Below, piece by piece: positions 33,696 to 45,476 of a stretch of DNA of 64,000 nucleotides (its first letter is position 1; each line of letters starts with the position of its first letter). Origin of the DNA: an uncultured Clostridia bacterium (lineage in GTDB: Bacteria > Bacillota > Clostridia > Oscillospirales > Ruminococcaceae); assembly GCA_947627875.1 (NCBI GenBank), contig CANQXS010000002.1, forward strand, positions 146,603 through 210,602, given 5' to 3'. The notes under the pieces were generated by a model. The model worked only from the letters and a program-made list of their open reading frames with translations, made no database searches and was not told the origin of the DNA. The translations under genes and the position numbers were made by a program.

Positions 33696-34325
33696 TCAGT
33701 GTCTGCTTTTGATGTAAATTATATCGCTCTTAACGTGATGCGTTTCGCCGCCGTCTGCGATATAGAGACTGTTGAAGCCTTTGGCTTTTACGCCGTCAAC
33801 GTAAGCCTTTATGCCCTCTTCTATCTGCTCAAAATCCATCTTGAGCTTTAAATTTTCGTAAGCATCGGCGCCGTCGCAGACGATGAACAGCCGGTTTGCA
33901 AAATGCTTTCTCCCGCCCTGAGACTGGTGCTTGTAATACCAATATATCATATTGTTTTTGCCTATGCGGGTGGTGAGGTCATAGGAGTGGTCGGGAAGAC
34001 TTGCGGGATAAACCGTAACCTTGAGGTCGAAATGCTCCCCGCAGAGGTAAAAATCAATGAGATTATTCTTTTCGTTTTTTTCGGGTGTTGCACCGTGTTC
34101 CGCAAATATCCGCTCGCATTCCTTTGAAGTCTTGTAGTTATACCAGCGGCAAAGCGCATAGTTGACGTCGCAGCCGTTTTCGCGGGCTTTGCTCACAACC
34201 TCGTCATAGGTTTCCGCGTCGTAGATGAATTTGCTTTTTTCGTCGTTCTCGTCGTCCTGAATTTTCCAGTGCGGGTCGATGTGTTCAAGCGCCTTTCGGA
34301 GCTCGGCTTTAAGTTCTTCGGTCAC
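33696..34325 (-). CDS. Unknown protein, possible PD-(D/E)XK-like fold
   Basis: The protein has 209 residues from a GTG at 34325 with GGAGGG upstream. The middle holds Asp91 and, nine residues on, Asp100-Leu-Lys102 at the end of a beta-prone segment (IDFYLCGEHFDLKVTVYP), the spacing seen in PD-(D/E)XK nucleases, followed by YWYYKHQSQGGRKHFANRLFIV. I recognise no family. It lies 15 bases after pyrG and before the operon terminator, so it is the last gene of the nitrogen operon. The nuclease idea is tentative. Confidence 0.75.
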   Translation of the reverse strand: MTEELKAELRKALEHIDPHWKIQDDENDEKSKFIYDAETYDEVVSKARENGCDVNYALCRWYNYKTSKECERIFAEHGATPEKNEKNNLIDFYLCGEHFDLKVTVYPASLPDHSYDLTTRIGKNNMIYWYYKHQSQGGRKHFANRLFIVCDGADAYENLKLKMDFEQIEEGIKAYVDGVKAKGFNSLYIADGGETHHVKSDIIYIKSRH

Positions 34326-34340
34326 GACTTTCCCTCCGCG

Positions 34341-35963
<1,623 letters not shown>

Positions 35964-36548
35964 TTATTTGTATTTCTCGATTATTTCCTCGGCTGCGCGC
36001 CTTTTGGTTATGCAGCCGTTCATCGCCTTGCGCTCTATATATCTGTGGGCTTCCGCCTCGTTCATTCCGAATTCGTTTATAAGCGCCCATTTCGCGCGGT
36101 TCACAAGCCTTATTTCCTCCATTTTTTCCTCGAGCGAAGCGGTTTTCTGCTCCATTCTTCTGAGCCTTTCGCGGGTGGCGCATAAAAGGAGCATAGATTG
36201 CAGGACGATCTGACCGCTCGCGGGCTTAGATACCGTAAGAACTCCGTAATCGGTCACCTGATTATAGACCTCGTCGAAATTTTCGCTCTTTACAAACAGC
36301 ATAACGCCTATGCCTATCTCGCTCGAAAGGTCGATGGCAAGGCGGGTGCCGTAGTCGTCGGGAAGCGGTGTGTTGATTATAACGATATCGTAGCTGCGCT
36401 CCAAAAGCTCGCGCTTGGCGGCGCCCACCCCCGACGTTACCTTTATAGGCTGATACTTCTCGGCGGGAAGGGCGTTCTGAAGCGAGGTATTGAATTTTTC
36501 GGAACCCGAAACAATAAGAACGCTGTATACCTGTTCCTTTGGGCTCAA
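35964..36548 (-). CDS. ANTAR-domain RNA-binding response regulator
   Basis: The 194-residue protein starts at a TTG (36548) with GAGGAGG upstream. Residues ~8-120 form a receiver-like domain (YDIVIINTPLPDDYG; the phospho-acceptor pattern is degenerate), then a coiled coil (~125-145) and a C-terminal ANTAR domain with RAKWALINEFGMNEAEAHRYI and TKRRAAEEII. ANTAR proteins bind paired hexaloop hairpins in leader RNA and prevent termination. It lies next to glnA, and matching leaders exist upstream of this operon and of glnN, so it is the likely nitrogen antiterminator (NitR-like). Confidence 0.9.
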   Translation of the reverse strand: MSPKEQVYSVLIVSGSEKFNTSLQNALPAEKYQPIKVTSGVGAAKRELLERSYDIVIINTPLPDDYGTRLAIDLSSEIGIGVMLFVKSENFDEVYNQVTDYGVLTVSKPASGQIVLQSMLLLCATRERLRRMEQKTASLEEKMEEIRLVNRAKWALINEFGMNEAEAHRYIERKAMNGCITKRRAAEEIIEKYK

Positions 36549-36586
36549 GGCTCTCTCCTCCTCGGCACGGAATAAATCTCGGCTGC

Positions 36587-37810
36587 TCAGCGCTTGGCGC
36601 AGTAGCAGTCGGTGATCTGGGCGGGAAGGTATTTGTTTATAAAGTCGCTCGAGCGAGCTGCGCGGACCGCCTCCTCGAAGTCGTGGGGAAGGGTCTTGAA
36701 GCCGCTAAGAGTCTGTTCGTCGGCGGTGTAGAGGTCGATATCGGCGGGAAGGGGCAGAACGGCGTCGTCCTTTAAGCCCTCGAGCCCCGCAAGGATAAGG
36801 AGAGCAAACGCAAGATAGGGATTTGCGAGCGGGTCGGGAGACCTGAGCTCGGCGGCTCTTAAATCGTCGGACTCGCCCGTCGGGGCGGGTATTCTTATGA
36901 GCTGGGAGCGGTTTTCGCTCGACCAGGTTATGTATTTCGGGGCCTTGTTTGCCCCGAGCCTGAGATACGATTCGTCGGAGGTGTTGAGGAAGAGGGTCAT
37001 ATCGGGTATGCGCTTTAAGATTCCGGCGATAACGCGGGGCAGAAGCTCGCCGCGCGCGTTGTTGGCGACGGATATCTTAATATGGAAGCCGTTGCCGGGC
37101 CTGTTCTTAATGGGCTTCGGCGAAAAATCGGCATAAAGACCGTTCCTCGCGGCGATGGTGCTCACCACCGAGCGGAAGGTAACGGCGTTGTCAGCCGCGG
37201 TAAGCGGGTCTGAGCGGCGGAAATCTATTTCGTTCTGACCGGGACCCTCGGCATGGTGAGAGCTTTCGGGGATTATCCCCATTCTCTCGAGGTCGAGGCA
37301 TATTTCGCGCCTTACGTTTTCGCCCTTGTCGGCGGGGGCGATGTCCATATACCCCGCGCGGTCATAGGGGACTGAGGTGGGCTCGCCGTTTTCGTCGCGG
37401 TTAAAGAGGTAAAACTCGGTCTCGGAGCCGATGTAAAAGCTGTAGCCCTCGGCTTCGGCGAGCTCGACCGCCCTTTTGAGCAGGCTGCGGGTGTCGGGCG
37501 CGAACTCCCTGCCGTCGGGGTAGGTTATCGTGCAGAACATTCTGACTACCCTGCCGTGCTCGGGTCTCCAAGGGAGAATGGCGAGCGTTGAAGGGTCGGG
37601 GTGTAAAAAGAGGTCTGAATGGACCACGCCTCCGAAGCCGGCTATGGCGGAGGCATCAATCGCGATGCCGTATTTGAAGGCGCGCTCAAGCTCTCCCGGC
37701 ATTACCGAGATGTTTTTCTGAGTGCCGAAAACATCGGTGAACGCAAGCCTGATGAACTTTACGTCTTCCTCCGCAACATACTGAATAGTCTCTTCGGGCG
37801 TGTAAATCAT
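36587..37810 (-). CDS. glnA: Type I glutamine synthetase (short form)
   Basis: The 407-residue protein carries GS signatures: SETEFYLF near 138, ESSHHAEGPGQNEIDF near 192, GNGFHIKIS near 247, ENRSQLIRIP near 299 and ELRSPDPLANPYLAFALL near 321. It is 35-60 residues shorter than typical GSI and the second His of the usual HxH glutamate-site motif is Lys, so substrate preference may differ. The expected reaction is ATP-dependent amidation of glutamate. It sits between the GXGXG glutamate-synthase subunit and the ANTAR regulator. Confidence 0.9.
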   Translation of the reverse strand: MIYTPEETIQYVAEEDVKFIRLAFTDVFGTQKNISVMPGELERAFKYGIAIDASAIAGFGGVVHSDLFLHPDPSTLAILPWRPEHGRVVRMFCTITYPDGREFAPDTRSLLKRAVELAEAEGYSFYIGSETEFYLFNRDENGEPTSVPYDRAGYMDIAPADKGENVRREICLDLERMGIIPESSHHAEGPGQNEIDFRRSDPLTAADNAVTFRSVVSTIAARNGLYADFSPKPIKNRPGNGFHIKISVANNARGELLPRVIAGILKRIPDMTLFLNTSDESYLRLGANKAPKYITWSSENRSQLIRIPAPTGESDDLRAAELRSPDPLANPYLAFALLILAGLEGLKDDAVLPLPADIDLYTADEQTLSGFKTLPHDFEEAVRAARSSDFINKYLPAQITDCYCAKR

Positions 37811-37827
37811 ACCTTTCAGTCCTTCCT

Positions 37828-38562
37828 TTAATTCTGAACGTACATCTGTTTATAGGGGTTCTTGCTGTCGGGCGTTACGACGGTGTAATCCGACGAAATA
37901 AGGCTTTTAAAATCCTCGCCGTAAAGCGCGCAGTATTCGCCGACATATTTTTCTATCTCTTTTATGTCGTCGGGCGAAGCGGGGCGGGCGGTGACCTGCT
38001 TCGGGAAGGCTATCCCCTCGCATTTCGACCTTAAGAACAGCTTTCCGCCGTGCATACCCGTGCAGGGGAAGTTGCCGACTATAGGCTTGCCGTCGGTGTT
38101 CAGACCGAGGACTATTATAAGACCTCCAGCCTGATACTCGCCCAAAAAGCTGCCAGTTCTGCCGCCTATTACCATAACGGGGACTTTGTCTTTATAGGCT
38201 TTCATATGGATACCCGCGCGGTAGCCCGCGTCGGTTTTAACGAAAATCTCGCCGCCGCGCATGGCATACCCCGCGGCGTCGCCTATAGAGCCGTGAATGA
38301 TTATCTTTCCGTCGTTCATAGTGTCGCCGACGGCGTCCTGAGCGTTGCCGAAGACCTCGACGGTCCCGCCGTTGAGATAAGCTCCGAGGGCGTTGCCCGG
38401 GGTCCCGCCTATCTTTATGCTGCGGTAGCTCATTCCCGCCGCGATGAACCTCTGACCGAGGCAGTTTTTGATCTCGCAGTCGCCCGCTTCTCTTATTATA
38501 GCATTTAATTCCGAAAATTCAAGATTTTCCGCGTCGATTACCGTGATTTTATTTTCGGACAT
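37828..38562 (-). CDS. Glutamate synthase GXGXG-domain subunit (split GltB C-terminal domain)
   Basis: The subunit has 244 residues from the ATG at 38562, which overlaps the oxidoreductase stop (ATGA); GGAGGTG lies seven bases upstream. The centre is a run of Gly-rich turns (GGTPGNALGAYLNGGTVEVFG, GDAAGYAMRGGEIFVK, GGRTGSFLGEYQAGG) that form the right-handed beta-helix of the GltB alpha-subunit C-terminus. As a separate gene it corresponds to the archaeal/clostridial split glutamate synthase. It is structural and couples the glutaminase and synthase domains. Confidence 0.93.
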   Translation of the reverse strand: MSENKITVIDAENLEFSELNAIIREAGDCEIKNCLGQRFIAAGMSYRSIKIGGTPGNALGAYLNGGTVEVFGNAQDAVGDTMNDGKIIIHGSIGDAAGYAMRGGEIFVKTDAGYRAGIHMKAYKDKVPVMVIGGRTGSFLGEYQAGGLIIVLGLNTDGKPIVGNFPCTGMHGGKLFLRSKCEGIAFPKQVTARPASPDDIKEIEKYVGEYCALYGEDFKSLISSDYTVVTPDSKNPYKQMYVQN

Positions 38563-39803
38563 CACACAACACCTCCGAGTTTTTCGCTCCGATATGCCCT
38601 GCCGAACGGCGCGAGCGCGGGAGACTTCTTTAAAAGCTCAAAATCGACTGAATCGAGCGGGGTCCTGTTTCTAATAAGAGCGGTGTAGATACCCGCGCGG
38701 TCGTTTTTGCCGATGAGGATAAAGCCCTTGAGCAGGTTGTCTTTGACGTAAAGCCGCTTTATTCCGCCCTCGAAGCGCTCTTCAAGGCATTCGCCGACAT
38801 AGCTTCCGGCGGTCATACAATGGAGCCCCGCGAAGCCGATGGAGTTCATAGGAAACGCGTTTTCGATTTTCTCATCGCCGCCAGCCATATTCGCGCCGGC
38901 GCAGTGACCCTGCATATATGCAAGCGGCATTATCGCCATGACCTTGCGGGTCTCCGAGGTTATATCGAAGGATTCGGTGCAGTCGCCGGCGGCGTAGATA
39001 CCGGAAAGCGAGGTCTGCATTTTTTCGTTTACGGCAATTCCCCTGCCGCATTCTCCGCCGATATCTTTTATCAGCGAAATATTCGCCCTTACGCCTACTG
39101 CCGTAACGAGCGCGTCGAAATCAACGTCGCAGCCGCTTTTCATATGGGCGGTATTTTCCTCGAATTTCGCGACGGTATCGCCGAGGAGGAATTTTATCCC
39201 CATTTTTTCGAGGCGAGCCTGCATTATAGCGGCGCAGTCCTGGTCGAGTATGCTCGAAAGGACTCTCGGGGCGAGGTCGCAGACGGTTATTTCGCGGCAG
39301 AGGTTTAAAATCCCTTCGGCGCATTTAAGACCTATCAGCCCCGCGCCGACTATCAAAACCTTAGAATCGGGAGTAAGGCTCGATTTGAGCGACTCGGCGT
39401 CGTCGAGGGTCATAAAGGTGTGAACGTTCTTGACGCTTTTGAGCCCCTCCGTCGGCGGGACGAACGGGGTCGAGCCCGTCGCCGCGCAAAGCGCGTCGTA
39501 GCCGAGCTTTTTGCCGCTGCCGAGCGAAACCGTCTTGCCGCTCGGGTCAACGGAAACGGCTTCTTCGCCGTAAAGGACTGTTACGGAGTTTTTCTCGTAG
39601 AAGTCGGACGGGCGGTAGAGGATACGCCCGAGGTCGGTTTTGCCCTCGAGGTAGTAGGAAATGAGCGGGCGGGCGTAAACGCTGCGGTTTTCGCGGGAAA
39701 TAACGGTTATCTCGCCGCTTTTGTCGGCGGAGCGTATGCCCTCTATCGCGCCGACGGCAGCCGCGCCGTTGCCTATGATGACGTATTTTTTCAAGCCGCT
39801 CAC
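38562..39803 (-). CDS. FAD-dependent pyridine nucleotide oxidoreductase (electron-donor subunit of glutamate synthase)
   Basis: The 413-residue protein has two Rossmann motifs (GNGAAAVGA near residue 11, GAGLIGLKCAEG near 152) and a YAAGDCTES FAD motif near 275: a NADH-oxidase/NirB-like flavoprotein rather than a GltD with its N-terminal Fe-S domain. GTG at 39803 overlaps the ferredoxin stop; a TTG nine bases later has a better-spaced ribosome site. By position it should feed electrons through the ferredoxin-like protein to the FMN subunit. The donor (NADH or NADPH) is not clear. Confidence 0.9.
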   Translation of the reverse strand: MSGLKKYVIIGNGAAAVGAIEGIRSADKSGEITVISRENRSVYARPLISYYLEGKTDLGRILYRPSDFYEKNSVTVLYGEEAVSVDPSGKTVSLGSGKKLGYDALCAATGSTPFVPPTEGLKSVKNVHTFMTLDDAESLKSSLTPDSKVLIVGAGLIGLKCAEGILNLCREITVCDLAPRVLSSILDQDCAAIMQARLEKMGIKFLLGDTVAKFEENTAHMKSGCDVDFDALVTAVGVRANISLIKDIGGECGRGIAVNEKMQTSLSGIYAAGDCTESFDITSETRKVMAIMPLAYMQGHCAGANMAGGDEKIENAFPMNSIGFAGLHCMTAGSYVGECLEERFEGGIKRLYVKDNLLKGFILIGKNDRAGIYTALIRNRTPLDSVDFELLKKSPALAPFGRAYRSEKLGGVV

Positions 39804-40228
39804 CTCTCTTCAAAAACTATCGCCCTGTTGGGGCAGCCCTTTACGCAGGCGGGCTCTCCGAAGGAATTGTTAAGGCAGAGCTCGCATTTCTGCACCGCGC
39901 CTTGCTCGCCCTCGCGAATGCAGCCGTAAGGGCAGACGAGAACGCAGGTAAGGCAGCCGACGCATTTGTCGTGATCCACCCTTACAGCGCCGTCCTCGAT
40001 GGAGAGGGCGCCGGAAATGCAGCTTTTTACGCAGATCGGGTCGCGGCAATGGCGGCAGGAGACCGCAAAGTTGATATCGCCGTCCTCCTCGACTACTATA
40101 TTCGGGCGCACCGTCTTTTTGCGCAGAGCCTTTATCATATCGCTCTCGCCGGAATTGGCATAGGCGCAGTTGTATTCGCAGAGCCGGCAGCCAAGGCACC
40201 ATTTTTCGTTTACATAAACTCTTTTCAT
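39800..40228 (-). CDS. 4Fe-4S dicluster ferredoxin-like subunit
   Basis: The subunit has 142 residues from the ATG at 40228 (GGGTGA upstream; a GTG three codons earlier is less likely). Four cysteine groups (CLGCRLCEYNC, CRHCRDPICVKSC, CVGCLTCVLVCPYGC, CELC...CVKGCP) match the HycB/DmsB-type electron-transfer subunits with up to four 4Fe-4S clusters. Its start overlaps the FMN subunit stop and its end overlaps the FAD subunit, so it likely links the two in one complex. Confidence 0.92.
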   Translation of the reverse strand: MKRVYVNEKWCLGCRLCEYNCAYANSGESDMIKALRKKTVRPNIVVEEDGDINFAVSCRHCRDPICVKSCISGALSIEDGAVRVDHDKCVGCLTCVLVCPYGCIREGEQGAVQKCELCLNNSFGEPACVKGCPNRAIVFEER

Positions 40229-40229
40229 A

Positions 40230-41735
40230 TCATTCACCCGCGTGGGAGATACCGAGTATCTCCAGCTCCTTTTCAGTCATATTCACGCCTCTGAGCATAA
40301 GCCTGTTGCCCCTGAGCGCCTCTATCGAGTTGATACCCATTCCGCCCATAAGCTCCATTATTTCGTGGCGCCAAGCGGTCATAAGATTTATTAGCCGCTC
40401 GCTGCCTATATCGGGATTCAGGCGCTTTACGAGCTCGGGGCGCTGGGTGGCTATTCCCCAGTTGCACTTGCCGGTCTGGCATGTGCGGCAGAGGTGGCAG
40501 CCGAGAGCCAAGAGCGCTGCGGTCGCTATGTAGCAGGCGTCGGCCCCGAGGGCGACCGCCTTTACGACGTCGGCTGCGGAGCGTATCGACCCGCCGACGA
40601 CGAGGCTGACGTTTCCTCTTATGCCCTCGTCCCTGAGCCTTTTATCGACCGAGGCGAGCGCAAGCTCTATCGGAATGCCGACGTTGTCCCTGATCCTTGT
40701 CGGGGCTGCGCCGGTGCCTCCTCTGAAGCCGTCTATCGCGATGATGTCTGCTCCCGAGCGGGCTATGCCCGAGGCTATCGCCGCGATATTATGAACGGCG
40801 GCGACCTTTACGATTATCGGCTTTTTATATTCGGTAGCTTCCTTAAGGGAGTAGACGAGCTGCCTGAGGTCTTCTATCGAATAGATGTCGTGGTGAGGCG
40901 CGGGAGAAATGGCGTCGGAGCCCTCGGGGATCATCCTTGTGCGGGAGACGTCGCCGACTATCTTAGCGCCGGGAAGATGCCCGCCGATGCCGGGCTTCGC
41001 GCCCTGACCCATCTTTATCTCAATAGCTGCGCCGGCGTTGAGATACCCTTCGTGGACGCCGAAGCGCCCCGAAGCCACCTGAACTATCGTATTCGGTCCG
41101 TATTTATAGAAGTCCTCGTGGAGACCGCCCTCGCCGGTGTTGTAGTAAAGACCGAGCGCGGTTGCGGCGCGGGCAAGGCTTTCGTGGGCGTTATAACTAA
41201 TCGAGCCGTAGCTCATCGCAGAGAACATAACCGGCATAGAAAGCTCGAGCTGAGGGTCTAACTTGGTTACAAGCTTTCCGTCTTCGCCGCGCTTCATTTC
41301 GGAGGGCTTTTTTCCGAGGAAAACCTTGGTTTCCATCGGCTCTCTTAGCGGGTCAATCGAAGGGTTAGTTACCTGGGAGGCGTTGATAAGTATCCTGTCC
41401 CAATAAACGGGAAGCGGGTTCGGGTTGCCCATCGAGGAGAGCAGAACGCCGCCGCTCGAAGCCTGCTTGTAGATTTCCTTTATAGTGTCCTGACCCCAGT
41501 TGGCGTTGGGGCGGAGAGTGCAGTCGCTCTTTACGATCTTGAGCGCGCGGGTCGGGCAGAGAGCGACGCAGCGCTGGCAGTCGACGCATTTAGTTTCGTC
41601 GCTGAGCATAACGTCGCCGTCGGGGTCGTAGCTGTGGACGCAGTTGGCACACTGGCGCTCGCAGACGCGGCACCTTATGCACCTTGAATCGTTCCTGACG
41701 ACCTCAAACTCGGGGTAGATATATTCGATTCCCAT
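40230..41735 (-). CDS. gltB: FMN-binding glutamate synthase central subunit with N-terminal ferredoxin domain
   Basis: The 501-residue protein starts with a two-cluster ferredoxin domain (Cys19/22/25/29 and Cys50/53/56/60), then the GltB FMN barrel: FSAMSYGSISYNAH near 172, KPGIGGHLPGAKI near 246, IDGFRGGTGAAPTRIRD near 333, and CHLCRTCQTGKCNWGIATQ near 415 for the 3Fe-4S cluster. It makes two glutamates from 2-oxoglutarate and ammonia delivered from the glutaminase subunit. The ATG overlaps the glutaminase stop by one base. Confidence 0.95.
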   Translation of the reverse strand: MGIEYIYPEFEVVRNDSRCIRCRVCERQCANCVHSYDPDGDVMLSDETKCVDCQRCVALCPTRALKIVKSDCTLRPNANWGQDTIKEIYKQASSGGVLLSSMGNPNPLPVYWDRILINASQVTNPSIDPLREPMETKVFLGKKPSEMKRGEDGKLVTKLDPQLELSMPVMFSAMSYGSISYNAHESLARAATALGLYYNTGEGGLHEDFYKYGPNTIVQVASGRFGVHEGYLNAGAAIEIKMGQGAKPGIGGHLPGAKIVGDVSRTRMIPEGSDAISPAPHHDIYSIEDLRQLVYSLKEATEYKKPIIVKVAAVHNIAAIASGIARSGADIIAIDGFRGGTGAAPTRIRDNVGIPIELALASVDKRLRDEGIRGNVSLVVGGSIRSAADVVKAVALGADACYIATAALLALGCHLCRTCQTGKCNWGIATQRPELVKRLNPDIGSERLINLMTAWRHEIMELMGGMGINSIEALRGNRLMLRGVNMTEKELEILGISHAGE

Positions 41736-42847
41736 TAAAACGCGCCCTCCTTTACTTTAACGATAACAGGCTCTCCGCCCGCGGGGGCGTAGAGCTTTGT
41801 AAGATTCGGCTCCATAACCCTTATGGCCGCCTCTTCGCTCGCAACGTATACCATATCGTCCTTCTCGCCGACGACCATCGAGCGGAGCTTTAGGCGGTCG
41901 TTTAACGCCATCATTCCCCCCTCGAAGCCGAGAATTATAGAAAACGGTCCGGTTATAAGAAGGTTGGGGTAAACGGTGCGCAGGAATTTCAGCTTTTCGG
42001 CTTCCTCGGGGGGCTTTTTGGCAATAGTGGACCAGAACGGAGCCGCTATGACCGAAGCTGTCTCTTCGAGGGTGAGCCCCTGTTTTCTGAGGAGATAGTC
42101 GGCGATATAGGTTATTACCTCGGTATCGGTCTGAAGAGTGCAGCGGTAGCCGAACATCTCTATAAAGCGGCGGTTGGCGTCGTAAGAGGAGATCTCGCCG
42201 TTGTGGACTATCGAATAGTTGAGCAGCGCAAACGGGTGCGCGCCTCCCCACCAGCCCGGGGTATTTGTCGGGTATCTGCCGTGGGACGTCCAGAGGTATG
42301 CCTCGTATTCGTCGAGCTTATAGAACCTTCCGACGTCTTCGGGGAAGCCCACAGCCTTGAAGGCTCCCATATTCTTGCCGCTTGAAAAAACATAAGCGCC
42401 CTTAAGCTCGGCGTTTATCCTCGTTACCGCGCGGGCGACGTATTCGTCGGGCGTTAGCTGAGAGGCGTTGAGCCTGTTATGCTCGGGGACGGCGAAATAG
42501 CGCCATATAAGCGGGCAGTCGGTTATTTCGGGCATTTTTCGGGTCGGAATTATCTCGCTGCGGACGATCTCAAACCTCTCGGCGAGATATTTCTCGCAGT
42601 CGAAACGGCAATCGTTGTCGTCATAAAAAATGTGGAGCGCGTAGTAATCCTTGTAGTCGGGGTAGATGCCGTAGGCAGCGAAGCCTCCTCCGAGACCGTT
42701 GGAACGGTCGTGCATCGGCACCATGCTCCTGATTATCCCCTCGCCGGTGAATTTTCTTCCGTCTTTTGAGATCGCGGCGGAAATGGCGCAGCCGGAGGGT
42801 ATTCTTACCGAGCCCTCCCTTAAATTGCCGTTGGGACAATCCCGCAT
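41735..42847 (-). CDS. Glutamate synthase glutaminase subunit (split GltB N-terminal domain)
   Basis: This is a class II amidotransferase of 370 residues from the ATG at 42847 (AAAGGA nine bases upstream); the longer GTG reading to 42928 runs through the leader hairpins. A short N-terminal stretch ends ...IPSG and is followed by Cys-Ala-Ile-Ser near residue 20, so the nucleophile Cys probably becomes N-terminal after propeptide removal. MHDRSNGLGGGFAAYG and FALLNYSIVHNGEISSYDAN support the family. It releases ammonia from glutamine for the FMN subunit. First gene of the operon. Confidence 0.92.
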   Translation of the reverse strand: MRDCPNGNLREGSVRIPSGCAISAAISKDGRKFTGEGIIRSMVPMHDRSNGLGGGFAAYGIYPDYKDYYALHIFYDDNDCRFDCEKYLAERFEIVRSEIIPTRKMPEITDCPLIWRYFAVPEHNRLNASQLTPDEYVARAVTRINAELKGAYVFSSGKNMGAFKAVGFPEDVGRFYKLDEYEAYLWTSHGRYPTNTPGWWGGAHPFALLNYSIVHNGEISSYDANRRFIEMFGYRCTLQTDTEVITYIADYLLRKQGLTLEETASVIAAPFWSTIAKKPPEEAEKLKFLRTVYPNLLITGPFSIILGFEGGMMALNDRLKLRSMVVGEKDDMVYVASEEAAIRVMEPNLTKLYAPAGGEPVIVKVKEGAF

Positions 42848-42865
42848 ACCATCATATCCTTTCAT

Positions 42866-42943
42866 AAAAAAATAAACGCCGCCCGAAAAAGGGCATATGC
42901 CCCCTGTCGAGTGAACGCCTTTGCTCACTTTTGAATTGTCACT
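42866..42943 (-). ncRNA. Putative ANTAR antitermination leader of the glutamate synthase operon
   Basis: On the minus strand, a hairpin at 42928-42911 has a 6-bp stem (GTGAGC/GTTCAC, one G.U) and hexaloop AAAGGC, with A at loop position 1 and G at position 4, as in ANTAR targets. Next, GGGGGC/GCCCTT (42904-42889) competes with a GCCC-TTTTTC-GGGC hairpin (42894-42881), followed by TTTATTTTTTT. The second hairpin does not fit the canonical loop. Confidence 0.6.
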
Positions 42944-42949
42944 TTCGGT

Positions 42950-42978
42950 ATTTTATCATACAATAATAAAAATGTCAA
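42950..42978 (-). promoter_or_regulatory. Promoter of the glutamate synthase operon
   Basis: Minus strand TTGACA (42978-42973), 17 bases, TAAAAT (42955-42950). Transcription should start near 42943. Confidence 0.82.
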
Positions 42979-43093
42979 TCGTATTCGGAGAAAATTTTGC
43001 ACAAAAGCGAATCAACCGATAGGGCAATCCTGCAAAAATTTCAACAAAATGAGCCAAAATCGAAAAAAATTTCAAAAAAATGAAATTCCGGTA

Positions 43094-43122
43094 TTGACAA
43101 ACGGGCAAAAAGGGTGTAGAAT
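43094..43122 (+). promoter_or_regulatory. glnN promoter
   Basis: TTGACA (43094-43099), 17 bases, TAGAAT (43117-43122), about 100 bases before the ATG. The 115 bases between the divergent promoters hold no gene. Confidence 0.85.
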
Positions 43123-43132
43123 GGCAAACGTT

Positions 43133-43190
43133 GAAGGCAAAGACGTCTTCGGGATAAAGTTCCCGTCGGCGTCTTTCTTTTTTGTTTTTC
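43133..43190 (+). ncRNA. Putative ANTAR antitermination leader of glnN
   Basis: P1 at 43133-43150 has a 6-bp stem (GAAGGC/GTCTTC, one G.U) with hexaloop AAAGAC, A1 and G4. P2 at 43151-43164 is GGGA-TAAAGT-TCCC, a hexaloop with A and G shifted by one. A terminator forms instead when AAAGACG (43139-43145, the P1 loop and arm) pairs with CGTCTTT (43170-43176), followed by CTTTTTTGTTTTTC. P1 and terminator are mutually exclusive, the expected switch logic. Confidence 0.7.
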
Positions 43191-43220
43191 AAAATCTTTA
43201 CAGGATAGGAGAAGAAGATT

Positions 43221-45311
<2,091 letters not shown>

Positions 45312-45328
45312 TTACCTCCCTAATCTAC

Positions 45329-45359
45329 GGCGGGCGCCGTTAAAACAGCGGCGCCTGCC
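45329..45359. other. Strong hairpin between glnN and amt, no U-tract
   Basis: GGCGGGCGCCG pairs with CGGCGCCTGCC (one mismatch) around a 9-base loop. With A-rich sequence following, it is more likely a processing or stability element than a terminator. The remaining 45360-45476 is a leader without a clear structure. Confidence 0.55.
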
Positions 45360-45476
45360 AAATCAAAACAGAATATTTTATTACTCAGTGTCCTTTGCGG
45401 GCAAGCGGCAGACCGTGGGGTCAGGCTCTGGAACTGGTTATAAATCAACATTTTATTTTCAAGAAAGGTGAAATTT

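Noticed and set aside
35964..42847. Split glutamate synthase as a frameshifted gltB
   Set aside because: Each part has its own start, ribosome site and domain boundaries, and two electron-transfer genes lie between them. This matches known split forms.
42848..42928. GTG start at 42928 for the glutaminase subunit
   Set aside because: This stretch forms the leader hairpins and a U-tract. The nearer ATG at 42847 has an AAAGGA site and places the nucleophile Cys about 20 residues from the start.
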